A stretch of DNA of 64,000 nt from Oreohelix idahoensis (Eukaryota; Mollusca; Gastropoda; Stylommatophora; Oreohelicidae): NCBI GenBank assembly GCA_024509875.1, contig JAMPIV010012216.1:1-64000 (forward strand), written 5' to 3'. Positions 1 to 12,808 of this stretch are shown here, piece after piece. The notes below the pieces were generated by a model that saw only the letters and a program-made list of their open reading frames with translations, was not told where the DNA came from and did not search any database. The translations under genes were made by a program, and so were the position numbers. Each line of letters begins with the position of its first letter. The stretch's first letter is position 1.

Positions 1-1562
1 AATTCTCTACCTCCACCGGCAGGATAATTATACAGAGGAAATTCAAAAGCAGTAAGGACCTAAACTAAGGAAGAAAACAAGGCAGGATTTAGAAAGAAAC
101 AGAAGATGGGTAGATCATAATTATTCCACTCTCAGGGAACATTATTAAGAGCAGTTGATTCAAGAATGGGCAAATAAGGACAGCTGTACATTAATTTCGT
201 TGATTTTGAAAAGGCTATTTTGACAGCATACACAGGGGTGGACAGTTTATGGAACAATACTGAGTGCTTATCGCGATATTCCAAGCCAGTGCATATGTTG
301 GCAATCATTTAAAGAACGCCTTCTATGCCAATTCTTTACGTTGTAGTGTTAGGGGCAGAACGCCAAACCTAAAAACCTATTGCGGTGAAAGGGGACGTGG
401 AGTACGTACTAGGGTATATCCTTATCAAACCACTCTATTTTTAACACCCTGTCATAGTTTGGATTTGGATGCCGCCATAGACAACGAGTGTAAAAATTTC
501 AAGAGGGAATAACGCATGTATACAATTTACTACATTGGAAGATCTGGAATATGCAGATTTGACATTTGCACTTACTAAGCACATCTCACGATCAAGACAT
601 CATCCAGGAACATAAAAAAAAAACGGATAGACTTAATAAGTTTTAGGCCAGCCCAGCTAGGTCGGCGTTTGAACCATCAATTTAAAGAATAAGTCAGAGG
701 GTTCCCATGACGCTCCAATGTGAGCACCCTGCTAGGCCCATATTCAATTCAGTAAGGGAATCAGCAACTGGTTACAGACAGACACCTTCAACAATACCTA
801 GGAAATGACCATAGAGTAACCACCAGACGGCGGGGCATGGCAAAGACATTTTTCAAATTCCAGAGAGATGAATAAAGGCAATTAGAGCCTTTTTTTAAGC
901 CTAAACAAACATCTGGAAATAGTGCCTCCTACAACCTACCCCCCATCCCCCCAACATTCAAGATTATATCAGAGCAGGGTTGACTTTCTGTATGCTTCTC
1001 TATTGTGTTTCCCCCCCCCCCTCAATATGGAATCTGCTGGAGAGTTACAGAGAAGGAAATGTCGGAAATTGTTCTCTTTTTTCACACAACATGCTAGAAG
1101 AAAAAATTTATCACGAATACTTTTTGCCGGTTAATTACAGATCACCAACCAATAGGATCTGCTTGACTCGGACGCAAAGCCAAGAGGGACATGCCACCAC
1201 CATCATAGTGGCTGTCAGACGCTTGAGCTGTGTTTGCCATAGTCCTCAGAAGGAAGACCCGATGCCTATCACAAGAACACGCTTTATGCTTTGGACCCCT
1301 GATAGGGATAACACGAAAGAGGAGAGTCCCGACCAAAACAACAACCTGGCCATAGGAGGTCTTGTGGAGGGGCTGCTGAGATGCCAAAGAACGGAACCTA
1401 GTGTAGTGGGGCACTGCTACGAAGGAATGCGCCGCACGAAGCGAGCCAAAGATGGATTCAATTTGTTGTTTGCCCTACACCAGACGACCACTTTAGGCGT
1501 TGATGGGGGCCACTGAACTGCTTTTTGACGGTCGGCGGCTCTAAGGATCAAAAGGAAGAAGA
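1..1562 (+). pseudogene. RTE-B LINE, 3' half, riddled with small indels
   Basis: Degenerate 3' half of the same non-LTR retrotransposon that is nearly intact on the minus strand at 34697-38017. Bases 60-250 match its reverse transcriptase (the FRK, INFVDFEK and DSIHRDSLW stretches), 1260-1330 match the RT C-terminal region (ITRT then LWTP), and 1517-1562 match the 3' end, closing in GGAAGAAGAA, the same GAA-type tail. The reading frame breaks every few dozen bases, mostly by single-base insertions, so none of the short ORFs here is a real protein. It abuts RTE-A sequence at 1563, as if RTE-B had inserted into RTE-A. The 5' part lies beyond the left window edge. Confidence 0.75.
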
Positions 1563-3115
1563 ATGTTAATACCAGTGCCAGGGAAAACGTATTAAACAGG
1601 GATTTATCATTGCGAGTAATTTAAAGAGTCCATAGAACAGGAAACCAGAGAGATGAACAAAGCAGGTTTTTTTCCGAACAAAGACACAAGATCTGGTAAC
1701 AGACGTCAGGATTATGCCACTTAGAAGAATAAATAAGTTTGAACAAAAAGGTCAGGAATGGAATGGAAATTCACCAGACCACTCTTCACATAGGAAGAAC
1801 CGGCGGATTTGTGGGACCTAACGAAAAAACAGGCATTTTGACAGTGTTTGTAGGGACTGAGAATCCACTTTGGAAATTGATGAGGCATTATGGAGTTTCC
1901 CTGAAGATCATTAATTTAATTAAAGGAAAACCATATTTGAAAGTCATTTACATGCAGAGTTTCTTCTCGAAGGACAGCTTACAGAAACCGTTTGGGATAA
2001 GAACAGTAAGTGCGGACAGGGATGGCTTTCTTTGCGTCTCCATTTCCTTTTCTTACTAGCAATTTAGGAACAGGGTTTTATGAGGATCATCGACACCGCA
2101 CAAAGGATAATGGAATCCCAGTGGTCTCTGACTAAGGCAGTTGGATTGATCTGGATTTTTTGCTGATGAATTGGCTCTTCTGTTCCTATAATCCGTAATT
2201 CAGATGCAGGAACAAATTGAAAAATACACTCGATGAGAGGTCACCAAGGCAATTGGGTCTGACCATATACACAGGGGAAAAAGACAAAAATAATGAGAAT
2301 ATAAAATTGGGCAGGTAATTTGATTATTAACCAGGGTTGAAACTTTGAATGGAACAACACAATACTAGGTGAGAAGTAGAATTCATACAGCATTTATCTT
2401 GAGGCAGTAATATAGGACAGAAGTTGAGTGTTAGAGAACAGACAGCGATAACTCAAAAACCCCTTAAGAATAACCAAAAATGGCAAGAGGAGCTTTCATT
2501 TTTTGCATTGGTGGTAAAATATTAATATGTAGAACATAGATACCATCCGGAAAAATCCAACCAATGAAAACCCAAAGAAAAATCCTTTTCAAAACTCCAA
2601 AGAATTGTGAAAGTTCCCAGTTTCCTATTGTTAATAGTCCCTTCCTTGAGACTATGGAGAACCAAACAAAAGAAACAACAAACAACAAAAAGCTACAAGA
2701 CCTTTTTTAATTAAATGGGTTGCTTGCGTAGAATAGGATTTAAATGGTATGGACAAATTTTAAAATGTGGAACTGATGACAAGAACGGTGGCCCTTGAAG
2801 TGCAATTCCTTTGGACATGAGATGCAAGAAATCATGGCTCACCTCCAAGCACTTTCATTCTGAGAAAAAACTGCCAGATATTATACAAAGCCCACTACTT
2901 TTCTGGAACCCCCAGGCAAACTGGTGCAAACCAGCGGCAAGGGTTTCGCCACCATGAGCAGTTGGATTACCGTCCCTTAATACAGAGGTGGAAATGTCCC
3001 GGAGAAATGAAGAAAGCGGGACCGACTGATGGGCCTAAAAGAAGGTGACTTTGGCATGTGTTTGTTGAAGGCATGCTCCTTTGGGAGTGGAGGGTTTACG
3101 ATGCTTCTTTTTACG
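1563..3115 (+). pseudogene. RTE-A LINE, RT core to 3' end, indel-riddled copy
   Basis: Nearly collinear with 7680-8950, the better RTE-A copy in this window. It starts at the 'accagtgcca' stretch and runs through the palm region (1800-2060), the FADD-equivalent region near 2155-2200 and the C-terminal region, ending near 3110 with the family 3' signature (GTGTTTGTTGAAGGC, then ATGCTCC). Compared with the other copy it carries many extra single bases and lengthened homopolymers, so every frame is short. The ORFs at 1739-2059 and 2464-2688 are fragments of this copy, not genes. Confidence 0.75.
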
Positions 3116-3579
3116 TTTCACTTCAGCTCAGAAAGAAAAAGATGGTTCTTAAAAACCCAAGTCTTACGTACCAACCCCCATCATCAGGGATGACTACAAG
3201 CATATGAACTTGCAGATCAGAACATTATTGTCATTCTGCGCCCCTCAGATCAGGACACAACCGATTTCAGCAGCCATGTATACAACATTCAAGATTGGCC
3301 AATTCAGCCATGTGTTATAGGGCACTTCAGACATTGCGGAGCACCCATACTCAAGATTGCAACCAAATTATGAACTTGTTAAGACAAACCCACTGGCCGA
3401 TCCAAGAAAACAACACTGGAAACAAAACAACCTTCCGGACCTCTGTATGGGAACTACCCAAATGGGACAGTGATAAAGCTTTGAACTTGAAAGTTTATAC
3501 AAAAAAAAACAAAATTGGCAGATAAATCCTACATATATTTCAAGTGAACGAAGTAAAGATGATTTGCCCAAGACTGGTA
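3116..3579. other. No gene recognised
   Basis: About 460 bases between two RTE-A fragments. Short ORFs on both strands (3295-3525, 3368-3589) have no recognisable motif. Given its neighbours this is probably decayed repeat sequence. Confidence 0.4.
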
Positions 3580-3990
3580 TTTTGATCAAGGGTTACCAAC
3601 GTGGAAGAGCTGAGGGACCAAAACTATGACAAGTGCCAGTTTGGAACAAGAGATGTTGAGAGTGGAACGGCATGCACGATGGCCGATGCGATCCAGGACA
3701 CCACACTTGTGGGAAATCTATTGTTAGCATTCAATAGGCCATTCCTCCGTTTCTGGAAAACTACCTAAACCTCAAAGTGGCAAAGACAGGTTTGGTAGAG
3801 TCACTTAGAACAAGGCACCTTTAAGAAACAAGGAGAAAGGGAGCTGGAAACAGAGGTGATTAATATGATGCCCAGGAGGGAAACGTGGCAAAACAAAAGA
3901 ACTTGAAGGATGATGGTCCCACGTGACAGGTGGAGGACCCCAGGGCATGTGTTTGTTTGAAGGCCTAAAACTCCTTATGGGAGTACTGGA
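3580..3990 (+). pseudogene. RTE-A LINE, 3' fragment
   Basis: Matches 8640-8940 of the better copy: the TTACCAACGTGGAA stretch, the 'acaagtgccagtttggaac' stretch, GAGCTGGAAACAGAGGTG and the 3' signature GTGTTTGTTTGAAGGCC. It has many small insertions. The following 300 bases, to 4289, hold nothing I recognise. Confidence 0.65.
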
Positions 3991-4289
3991 GGCCCGTTAC
4001 CAACTGGGACTGGCCATGGAATAGCAGTATTTTAATTGTAACAGATGTTCTCGAGGCTAGGTTTGGTGAGGCAATTCGACAGACTGTGTGTAGGAAATGT
4101 TTCCACGAATAGTTTTTATAGCATGTACAAGGCCGACTAACCCTTTTTGGATTGTACCCACTCCTGTGATAGAAATTTGTAAGGTAACCCCATTACCAAA
4201 GAAAAATACATAATAAGGGAGCCTTGAGATAAAAAAGGGGAATTAAAGAAAATCAAGGGAAAATACTTCAGCTAAATGGCGCGGGAAGA

Positions 4290-4985
4290 CAGCCCTTTTT
4301 TAGCTGATTGGGCGCGTGTACAGAAAGACGGAACCTTCCGGCTGATGGTGCGGTACAGAAAGACCTTCAGCTGATGGCTGTTTGGGACTGCCCTATATAC
4401 AGTCACAGAGAAAAGACCTTCAGCTGGATGGGCGCGGTAACAGAAAAGACCTTCAGCTGAATGGTGCGAGTACAGAAAGACCTTCTAGCCAATGACGGTG
4501 CGGTACAGAAAGACCTTCGGGCTGATGGCCGCGGTTACAGCTATGGAAGACCCTTCAGCTGATGGCGCGGTACAGAAAGACCCTTCAGCTGGTGGCCGCG
4601 GTACAGAAAGACCTTTCAGCTTGGGGCGCGGTACAGGAAAAGACCTTCAGTAAAGAAAGATGGGCGCGACAAAAAGACCTTCAGCTGATGGCAACTGGAC
4701 AGATAAAAAGACCTTCAGCTTTTGGCACGGCACAGAAAGACCTTCAGCTGATTGGCACGGGCCACAGAAAGACACTTCAGCTTGATGGACGGCCACAGAA
4801 AGACCTTCAGCTGATGGCACGAACGGCACAGAAAAGACCTTCAGCTTGAATGGCGCGGCACAGAAAGACCTTCAGCTGATGGTCCACGGCACAGAAAGAC
4901 CTTCAGCTGATGGCGCGGGGAACAGAAAGGACCTTCAGCTGATGGCGCGGGACAGAAAAAAAAGACCTATGGACCTTGGGGGCTG
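4290..4985 (+). repeat. Minisatellite of 27-28 bp units from the RTE-A 3' end
   Basis: About 25 irregular copies of a unit reading roughly ACAGAAAGACC TTCAGCTGATGGCGCGG. It corresponds to one part of the RTE-A 3' end (8870-8905: GGAAAGAACTTGAG followed by ATGATGGCACG), and the array ends in the family terminal sequence with TGATGATGAG. Units vary by single-base insertions. The ORFs here (4562-4849 plus, 4647-4829 minus) are by-products of the repeat. Confidence 0.85.
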
Positions 4986-5301
4986 ACGAGTGATGATGAG
5001 TCTTTCACTTATTCTTTTCTTTTTTCGGTATTTTATATATATATAAAAAAAATATATTTGTTAAAAGTGATTATAAACTGTTCGTTTTTTACATTTATCA
5101 TTTCAACGGTGTCTCCGTGTGAAAGTCAGTTTACTAACATAATGTCATCTGATAGATCAGGCCACATTATTTACTTTTTCCATTCACGCTTTTCTCTGGA
5201 GTGTCTTGGTCGTACTCAAGTTAATTTTTTTTAAAAAAACCCACCTCTAGTCGTTTGTTTGTTTAAACTTTAATTTATTTGCTCGTTCTGAAAATAAAAA
5301 C

Positions 5302-5410
5302 GTTTCGCCCCCTCCCCCCCCGCCCCCCCCCCCCCCCCCGCCCCCCCTCCCCCTCCCCCCCCCCCCCCCCCCCACCCCCCCGCCCCACCCCCCCCCACCC
5401 CCCCCCACCT
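5302..5410. repeat. Poly-C low-complexity tract
   Basis: About 110 bases of almost pure C with a few G, A and T. The glycine-rich minus-strand ORF at 5270-5470 is only this tract translated. Such tracts are hard to sequence and the true length is uncertain. Confidence 0.9.
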
Positions 5411-5985
5411 GGTGAAAGCAAAAAGTAAATTTTGTACCGAGCCAACTTGCAGTTTACAAAAACAGTTCACAAATGTCAGATTGTTTAGTTGATCACAGCA
5501 ATTGCATAGTCAAATTGCAACGTCTTTTATCAATTAAATTAGTGACGAGAAGCTCGCACATTCTACCATGTTGGTACTCGTGTAAGGTCACTCGTGAAAA
5601 ATATGTGAATCTTACTGGTAGTTTCATCGATATCTCTAAGTCTTCTAAGCAACTGATATACAGGCATTTGATTACATTTATTATCACCATGAAAAATTGT
5701 ACCCACCCGTCTGTTACCGGGGCCCGAAAGGGGAGCAAAGAATTTTTTAGTAAAAAAACACTGTTCCCCCCTGCCATGCATGTCGTAGAAAGTGACTAAG
5801 GAGGGTTGGGGGCATGGGGCTGGTTACCCCATCCTGTAAAAGATTTAAACCAAAAAAAAACTTCAAACAAATATGGACAAGTCAATAATTAAAATAAAAA
5901 CACAGCCATCCAAGACAGGGGAAGGTCCTCTCATAGGGAGGCGTATATGATGCCAAACACAGAGAAAGCCCAAAAAGAGTCTGTG
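5411..5985. other. No gene recognised
   Basis: ORFs of up to 108 codons occur on both strands (5473-5799 plus, 5493-5777 minus), but they overlap one another and have no recognisable domain. Sequence quality looks normal from about here onwards. Confidence 0.35.
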
Positions 5986-8960
5986 TTGCTGACTAAACCT
6001 TCTTTCTTCTAGGGAGAACTTCCAGATTTGGCACCTGGAATGTTTGGGCATTGAACGAACAAGGGAAAGCGGCACAAGTAGCAGCAGAAATGAGGGATTA
6101 TAAAATCGAGGTTCTGGGACTGTGTGAAACAGAGTGGAAGGGGGTAGACAAGAAGAAACTCCTCACAGGCAAATTGGTGCGGTCCTCGGCACATGAAGAC
6201 GAAAGTTCACACCACAGTGAAGGGGTAGCTCTTATGTAATCTAAAGAAGCACAGAAAGCACTCATTGAATGGGAAGTCGTTGGACCCAGAATAATAACAG
6301 CTACTTTTGAAACAGCTAAAAAAGAAAATAGATGTAAATGTCATTCAATGTTATGCACCAACTAATGACAAAGAAGAGTCTGTGAAAGAAGCATGTTATA
6401 CTAGACTACAGGAAATTATGGAGAAAGTAAAAAGAAGAGACATTACAATTTTTATGGGTGACATGAATGCAAAGATAAGTACAGTCAACGCTGGATTTGA
6501 AGAAGTCATGGGAAAACATGGGCTAGGAATAATGAATGAAAATGGGGAACTATTCTCAAACTTCTGTGCTTCAAATCAACTGGCTATAGGAGGAAGCATG
6601 TTTCCACATAAGAGAATTCACAAGGCAACATGGATATCACCAGACCATAGAACAGAAAATCAGATTGATCATATATGCATAAACAAGAAGTTTAGATCAT
6701 CATTGCAGGATGTAAAGGTATATAGAGGAGCAGATGTGGCATCAGATCACCACCTTCTGATAGCCAAAGTAAAAATGAAACTCAAGAGATATGCAACAAT
6801 GCAAAATTATAGACAACAATTTAATGTAGGACATCTAAGAAATCAAGAAACAAGAGACAAATTTGCGGTCACAGTATCCAACAAATTCCAAGTGCTCCAA
6901 CAGCTGGAAGATGTAGAGAATACAGAAGACTATTGGCAGCAGGTCAAAACTGTATGGAATGAGACATGTGAAGAAATACTGGGGAAAAGGGAACGACAAC
7001 AAAAAGCATGGATAACAACAGAAACCATCAATAAGATAAAAGACAGAAAAAACAAGAAAGCAGATTTAAACACAAGCAAAACCAGAAGTTCCAAAGCCAA
7101 GGCTCAAGAAGTGTACACAGAAGCAAACAAAGAAGTAAAAAGAAGTATCAAAAGAGACAAGAGGAAGTATATTGAGGAGTTGGCAAGAGAGGCAGAAGAT
7201 GCTGCAGCCAAAGGAAATATGAGAGAACTGTATAGCAGCACAAAGAAGCTAACAGGGAAATACAAGCAAACAAGTTGCCTCATAAAAGACAAGAATGGAA
7301 AACTGCTCAGCAATATACAAGAGCAAATGAAGAGGTGGACAGAATATTTTGAGGACCTTCTCAATAGACCAGCTCCACAAAAACCCCCGGACATCCAGCC
7401 AGCAGAAGAAGAGCTACAAATTAACGGTGAAAGACCAACGAAGGAAGAAATAAAGAAAGCCATAAAGCTTCTAAGAGATGGAAAAGCGTCTGGACCTGAT
7501 GGCATTCCAGTAGAGGCCATCAAAGCAGATATCGACACGGCTACAGAGATGTTATATAAATTACTTGGTAAAGTCTGGGGAAAAGGAAGAGATACCAGCA
7601 GAATGGAAGGAAGGATATCTGGTTAAGTTGCCTAAGAAGGGAAATTTACAAGAGTGCACAAATTATAGAGGAATAACGTTACTATCAGTGCCAGGAAAAA
7701 GTATTAAACAGGATTATCCTTGAGAGATTAAAAGAGTCCATAGACAAGAAACTGAGAGATGAACAAGCAGGTTTCCGACAAAACAGATCATGTACAGACC
7801 AGATAGCCACTTTGAGAATAATAGTTGAACAAAGTCTGGAATGGAATTCACCACTATACATCGGATTTGTGGACTACGAAAAGGCATTTGACAGTGTAGA
7901 CAGAGAATCACTTTGGAAATTGATGAGGCATTATGGAGTTCCCCTGAAGATCATTAATTTAATAAAGAAAAACATATGAAGACATGACATGCAGAGTTCT
8001 TCACGAAGGACAGCTTACAGAACCGTTTGGGATAAGAACAGGAGTGCGACAGGGATGCCTCTTGTCTCCATTTCTTTTCTTACTAGCAATAGACTGGGTT
8101 ATGAGATCATCGACAACACACAACAGAAATGGAATCCAGTGGACTCTGACTAAGCAGTTGGATTATCTGGATTTTGCTGATGACTTGGCTCTTCTGTCCC
8201 ATAACCGTAATCAGATGCAGGACAAATTGAAAACACTCGATGAGAGGTCACAGCAATTGGGTCTGAAAATACACAGGAAAAGACAAAAATAATGAGAATA
8301 AATGCAGGTAATGATAACAGGGTTGAACTTGAAGAAACACCAATACAAGATGTAGAATCGTACACATATTTTGGCAGTAATATAGACAAAGTTGGAGGGA
8401 CAGACAGCGATATCAAAATAAGAATACAAAAGGCAAGAGGAGCTTTCATTGCATTGGGAAATATATGGAGATCAAGAGAAATCGGATCCAACATGAAAAT
8501 AAGAATCTTCAACTCAAATGTGAAGTCAGTCCTATTGTATGGCTCTGAGACATGGAGAACAACAAAGACAACAACCAAAAAGCTACAGACTTTCATAAAT
8601 GGGTGCTTGCGTAGAATAGAGGGATTAAAATGGTATGACAAGGTTACCAATGTGGAACTGATGACAAGAACTAGACAAGTGCCAGTGGAACAAGAGATGA
8701 GAAGAAGACGATGGTGATGGATAGGACACACACACTGAGGAAACCTGTTGATAGCATTACAAGGCAGTCCTTGTTCTGGAACCCTTCAGGGCAAGAGAGG
8801 CAGCGGTAGACCAAGAAGCACATGGAGAAGAGAGCTGGAAACAGAGGTGAAAATGATGAGGAGAACGTGGAAAGAACTTGAGATGATGGCACGTGTCAGG
8901 AGGACTTGGCATGTGTTTGTTGAAGGCCTATGCTATGCTTATGGGACAAGGGTACAGACT
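5986..8960 (+). mobile_element. RTE-A non-LTR retrotransposon (endonuclease plus RT), longest copy
   Basis: A LINE of the RTE type: an apurinic-like (EEP) endonuclease followed by a reverse transcriptase, with no RNase H seen. Coding similarity begins near 6012 and the recognisable 3' end is at about 8950 (TGTTTGTTGAAGGCC, then TATGCT). The frame is broken about five times. I saw no target-site duplication. At least eleven other fragments of this family lie in the window, nearly all of them 3' ends, as expected from 5' truncation during target-primed insertion. The usual tail of full copies here is a TGATGA-type repeat, lost or absent in this copy. Confidence 0.85.
6012..7640 (+). pseudogene. 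RTE-A endonuclease and RT N-terminus, frameshifted
   Basis: The endonuclease begins near 6025 (FGTWNVWALNEQGK), which continues to LGLCETEWKG before a frameshift. The long ORF 6307-7626 (439 codons) carries the rest: IQCYAPTND, the metal-site motif GDMNAK (near codon 55), NQIDHI (near codon 117) and the catalytic SDHH motif (near codon 145). A lysine-rich linker follows, then the start of the RT with GKASGPDGIPVEA (near codon 396). It ends by frameshift at about 7600, where the next frame continues with LPKKGN. In the family this enzyme nicks target DNA to prime reverse transcription. Endonuclease motifs look intact, but the protein could not be made from this copy as it stands. Confidence 0.8.
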
Positions 8961-9023
8961 CTTGACACAAGTGCTGCGTTCAGATTTTCAGCAATTTCTA
9001 TCACAGATTTAACACAATTTTAG
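7627..9023 (+). pseudogene. RTE-A reverse transcriptase core and C-terminus, frameshifted
   Basis: Continues the RT in three or four frames. 7640-7980 has the KLPKKG and YRGITLLS motifs and VDYEKAFDSVDRESLW (palm, first aspartate). 7984-8292 has GVRQGCLLSPFLF and the catalytic FADD motif (near 8172). 8292-8717 has the thumb-like region with YTYFGS and LLYGSETW. 8748-9023 begins with the C-terminal GKRGSGRPRSTWRRELE. The cluster order is that of a normal RTE-type RT. The breaks are scattered single-base changes, so this copy is dead. Confidence 0.8.
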
Positions 9024-9294
9024 AACAGCCTGAACTACATTCCTTTCAATTCGTCTATACCAGTGTAGTAAACAAACCAACAAGATTAATCATTAACTCA
9101 AAAGTGTAAAGATCCTTTATTATTGAAATGGAATGCTTGTTGTTTTTTTTTTTCTTTGTTTTGTTTTTTTAAAGAATGTCAATGCTGCAAGTAATAATCA
9201 ATCATTACATTAAAAAGAAGTAAATAAGTGTAAAACAAATTTATGATTACCAATGACCATTAGGCTATGTCTGCAGTAACAATGTAGACTTGGC

Positions 9295-10110
9295 TTGCTC
9301 AGCGTCTGGAATGTATTAAGACACAGTCACATGTATGGAACATTTAGGCACAATCATGTGTCTTGAACATTTAGACACAATCACATGTCTGGAACATTTA
9401 GACCTCTAGATGTCTTGAACATTTAGACCACTAAGATGGGACCCAAAGATGCAGCAATAGAGAATGCAGTCAGCGACCCATAGCTTGACTGCTTGCGTCA
9501 GGATCAGCAAACCAGAGCTGACCAAGACCCTACTCCACCTCCACGTGGTGGTCCTGGAAACAGGCTACATCACTGCAGTCTGGCTGAGAGAGTAGTGATC
9601 GAAGAGGGAAGGCAAACTTGGTCCCAAAAAATGCCGTGTGAAGTCGGATGTGTCGGCCGAAAGGCGCAGATATCGCAGCTCCGGTGTAAACAGACACAAC
9701 GCAACCAACGTCCTTTTCAGGACAAACGAGGAAGAGGAAGAAGAAGAAGACCACTAAGATGTCTTGAACATTTAGACACATCAGGTTTTCTTTAAGATCA
9801 AGACATAGTCAGGTTTCTTAAGCACACAGACAATGATTTTTTTCATGTCTATTCAGAAGTGTCTTTAACATCTAATCAGCCTAATATCTCAAACATTGAA
9901 AGATAGCCAGGCATTTGGAACATGCAGAAAGTCACAAGTCATATATGTAGACATAGTCTGATGTCTTGAATAAATCACTGGTATTATAACAATCTAAAGT
10001 CAGGTGTCTCATAAAGACAGCTCAGTATTTTAAACACCTAGAGATAGTCTGCTGATTTGAACTTAAAGACAGATGTCTTCAATATCTTGAGAAACCCAGG
10101 TAGTTTGATT
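9295..10110 (+). repeat. Decayed tandem repeat, units around 25-30 bp, split by a SINE
   Basis: Diverged repeats of a 'gaacatttagacaca' plus 'gtcacatgtctt' type unit occupy 9300-9438 and continue, more weakly, at 9751-10110. A SINE-E insertion separates the two halves, which shows that the array existed before the SINE arrived. Confidence 0.7.
9439..9750 (+). mobile_element. SINE-E copy 1 with target-site duplication
   Basis: A 312-bp short interspersed element starting GGACCCAAAGATGCAGC and ending in a run of GAAGAAGAAGA. It is flanked by an 11-bp direct repeat, CCACTAAGATG, at 9428-9438 and 9751-9761, which is the target-site duplication. Other copies start at 19820, 40208 and 41047. I see no clear tRNA-type A and B boxes, so the origin of its head is unknown. 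The ORF 9493-9795 across it is not a gene. Confidence 0.85.
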
Positions 10111-10397
10111 CACTGAGCCAACAGAACAGTACGAATCAGAAAGTTAACAAAGTAGGTGGAAATATTTGAGGTAATTTTAACAGCAGGATTGAAATAGTGA
10201 CAAAATCAAGACAAGTTATAACTCTAATATCATAAACAAGACATAAATGGTTAAAACTCTGGAGAGGAAAACACTGTTAACTATGCAATACAAAGTGTTC
10301 ACAGCAGTCTATAAATAGACATACATAATTAGGGTCCATTTTGTTATATATAACAAGACTGCTAATTGTTTCAAAATACTGTCCATTTATTCAAGTA

Positions 10398-10600
10398 TCA
10401 TGGCAGTCTTATTGTGTGGTTCTGACACATGGAGAACAACAAAAACAACAACCAAGAAGGTACAGATTTTCATAAATGGGTGCTTGTGCAGAATAGAAGG
10501 ACGCAGCTGGTGTGACAAAGTCACCAATGTGGAACTGGAGGAAACAACCAGACAAATACCAATGGAACAAGCGATGAAAAATGCATTGTTGTCAGATGTA
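10398..10600 (+). pseudogene. RTE-A LINE fragment
   Basis: Matches 8530-8730 of the longest copy: the LLYGSETW-equivalent, then the CATAAATGGGTGCTTG stretch, a degenerate copy of the minisatellite-prone GACAAAGTCACC segment, and ACCAATGGAACAAGCGATG. Truncated at both ends. The surrounding ORF 10400-10726 is this fragment plus random sequence. Confidence 0.75.
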
Positions 10601-10957
10601 ACACACATTCTGTGTTCACTTATTTTATTAATATTCAAATATTACTATAACCATAAAGTTATATTCTGGAGTGATCAACATCCATACATAGAAGGGTCTA
10701 AAGATGTGTTGCATTTGACTGTTTAGAAATGTATAAACAGACCAAAGCCTAGCTTTGAAACCTCCTACAGTCAAAGATTTCTCAGATCAACAAGCCTCGG
10801 TGTATAATAAAATTAAATTGCTATGGGCATTGAACAATAGTCATAATTTTTAGCAAATATATGAACATTGAAAATGTGCACAGATGTTCACATTTTCACG
10901 CGTAAAAATTAGCGGTTAAATGATATAATTGAATAATAATAAATAAATACATTAAAA

Positions 10958-11008
<51 letters not shown>

Positions 11009-12562
11009 AAACAAATTTGAATTAACAAAAACTGGAACACCATGTGGAATGTACGTCCACATTGGACAGTAAAACATGAATTTTTTTTTAAACTATAACA
11101 AAAAGCAAATAAAATCTAGATCATTGGTTAATCAAAGTTTGAATTCAACACCTCCGATCTTTGGTTTAAATGTCTACAGTTATGACATCCAGTCATAAGG
11201 CCATCAGATGGGGTGAGGGTTAGCAGTCTGAGACTATGTAGAAGTGCCCAAGTGGCACAGCAAGCTAAAAACTTTTCATATTATTAAATGTCAAGGACAT
11301 GCCAAATTGCCATCACAACGACCCTTCTGCTTCTTCATTAATTATGAAGACTCTGGATTTTGAGACGTTCATATTTTTTTTTTTTAAACTTTAGCTCCAA
11401 ATGGCATAGGCTTCACACTAAAAAATAATGCATTTACCAGCTTACTTTTTTTATGTTTTTTAACTTGAGAAGCTAATATGCTCTAGTTCCTTGGAAAAGT
11501 CCTGTACTGTTAACCAATGTACGTACATTTTGTGAAATTTCTGTTTCATGATTTGGCATTATTCATTTTCCCATGACATTTATTTATATATTTGTTTGTG
11601 TGACCCTTGTTTTAAAGACTAAACTGCTAAATTATTCAGTGCATGAAAGGTAGTACATGTAATATTAACTCTTTTGTTTTTTTTTCTCAAGTTGTAGACA
11701 ATTTGTTCAGCCTGATATTTTTCTTTATAAATTAAACCAAAAAAATGTTGACAAGAAATCTTTTAATCTCAGTATTCTCTGCCAATTATGCATTCAAAAA
11801 CAATTTTCTATAACAGTAGTTATTGCAAAAACAAATGAAATATGTCTTGAAGTTGAGAAGTGCCCAAAAACATACAAAAAAACCAGCTTAACTAAGAGTC
11901 AAATAATTTATGCAGAAGCATTGAAAATGATCAATAATAATCAGTCAATAAAGTAATTTTATCTAATGTAGTGAAACTACTGAATCAGTAAAGCAATTTT
12001 AACTATACTGGAAACTTGTGAATAGATAAAGATAGTGAAACTAGCAATCAGTAAAATGATTTAAATGTAATACAACTACAATGTAGCAAAACTGTAGAAA
12101 ATATAAGCAATTTATCTAATGTAATGAAATGTCTGAATTCATAAAACAAAATTCAGCAGTGGTTGCTAGGAGATGCTGTGGAGTCAAAGAAAGAATAGGA
12201 CTAAGATTTCTTCAGGCGTGACATAACAGGGGAGATAATGTCAGCTTGACAGCGTCATCATGACAAACAAAATACTACAGTAACCACCCCTGCAAGATGA
12301 CATGAATGTTTAGTGCAGGTTTACTTGCAAGGAGACCATCTGCAATGGTGGCTACATAAGGTGAAGAAACTAAAAGTGATGATGATAACAAAGCAGTACA
12401 CAGCAATAGCTTTCTCATTTTTTTTCTCTACTGTTTTTATACACCTTGTCTGTGACGAAGACCTTTTGGTCATAACATAAGTGGTTCCTTTGTTCTTTAT
12501 CGTAATAAGGTTCAAATGATCTATTGCCATTCACCTTTATACAGCAGTATCATTTACATATG
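10601..12562. other. AT-rich non-coding stretch with poly-A tract
   Basis: No gene seen. It contains an A tract of about 45 bases at 10961-11006 and a minus-strand ORF of 69 codons (12321-12530) without motifs. At 12449-12480 the plus strand carries a TGACGAAGACC stem-loop-like motif resembling the end of the Penelope-like element at 46603-50326, possibly an old remnant. Confidence 0.5.
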
Positions 12563-12808
12563 TGTTGATCTGTATACATTGTCTCGTTGTTTAGTTTGTT
12601 TTCCCGACTAGAGTTACTTGCCCTTATGGGAGCTCTTCTGCTTCCTTCTTGCTACTTCCTGTTTTCTAAGATGGTCGATTAAACATGTCGTTATGTATTC
12701 AGTGTGTTCGCCTTCGTGATTATGCTTCGTGGTATGAGAATATATGACAGCCAGCCACGTCTCATTTCATTTAACAATATTTACTACACACGACGGTAAA
12801 TATCAACA
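12563..12808 (+). repeat. 5' LTR of the Gypsy element
   Basis: 246 bp, starting TGTTGATC and ending ATATCAACA, matching 16846-17090. It contains the shared TCCCGACTAGAGTTACTTG block and the ATGACAGCCAGCCACG block. Confidence 0.9.
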
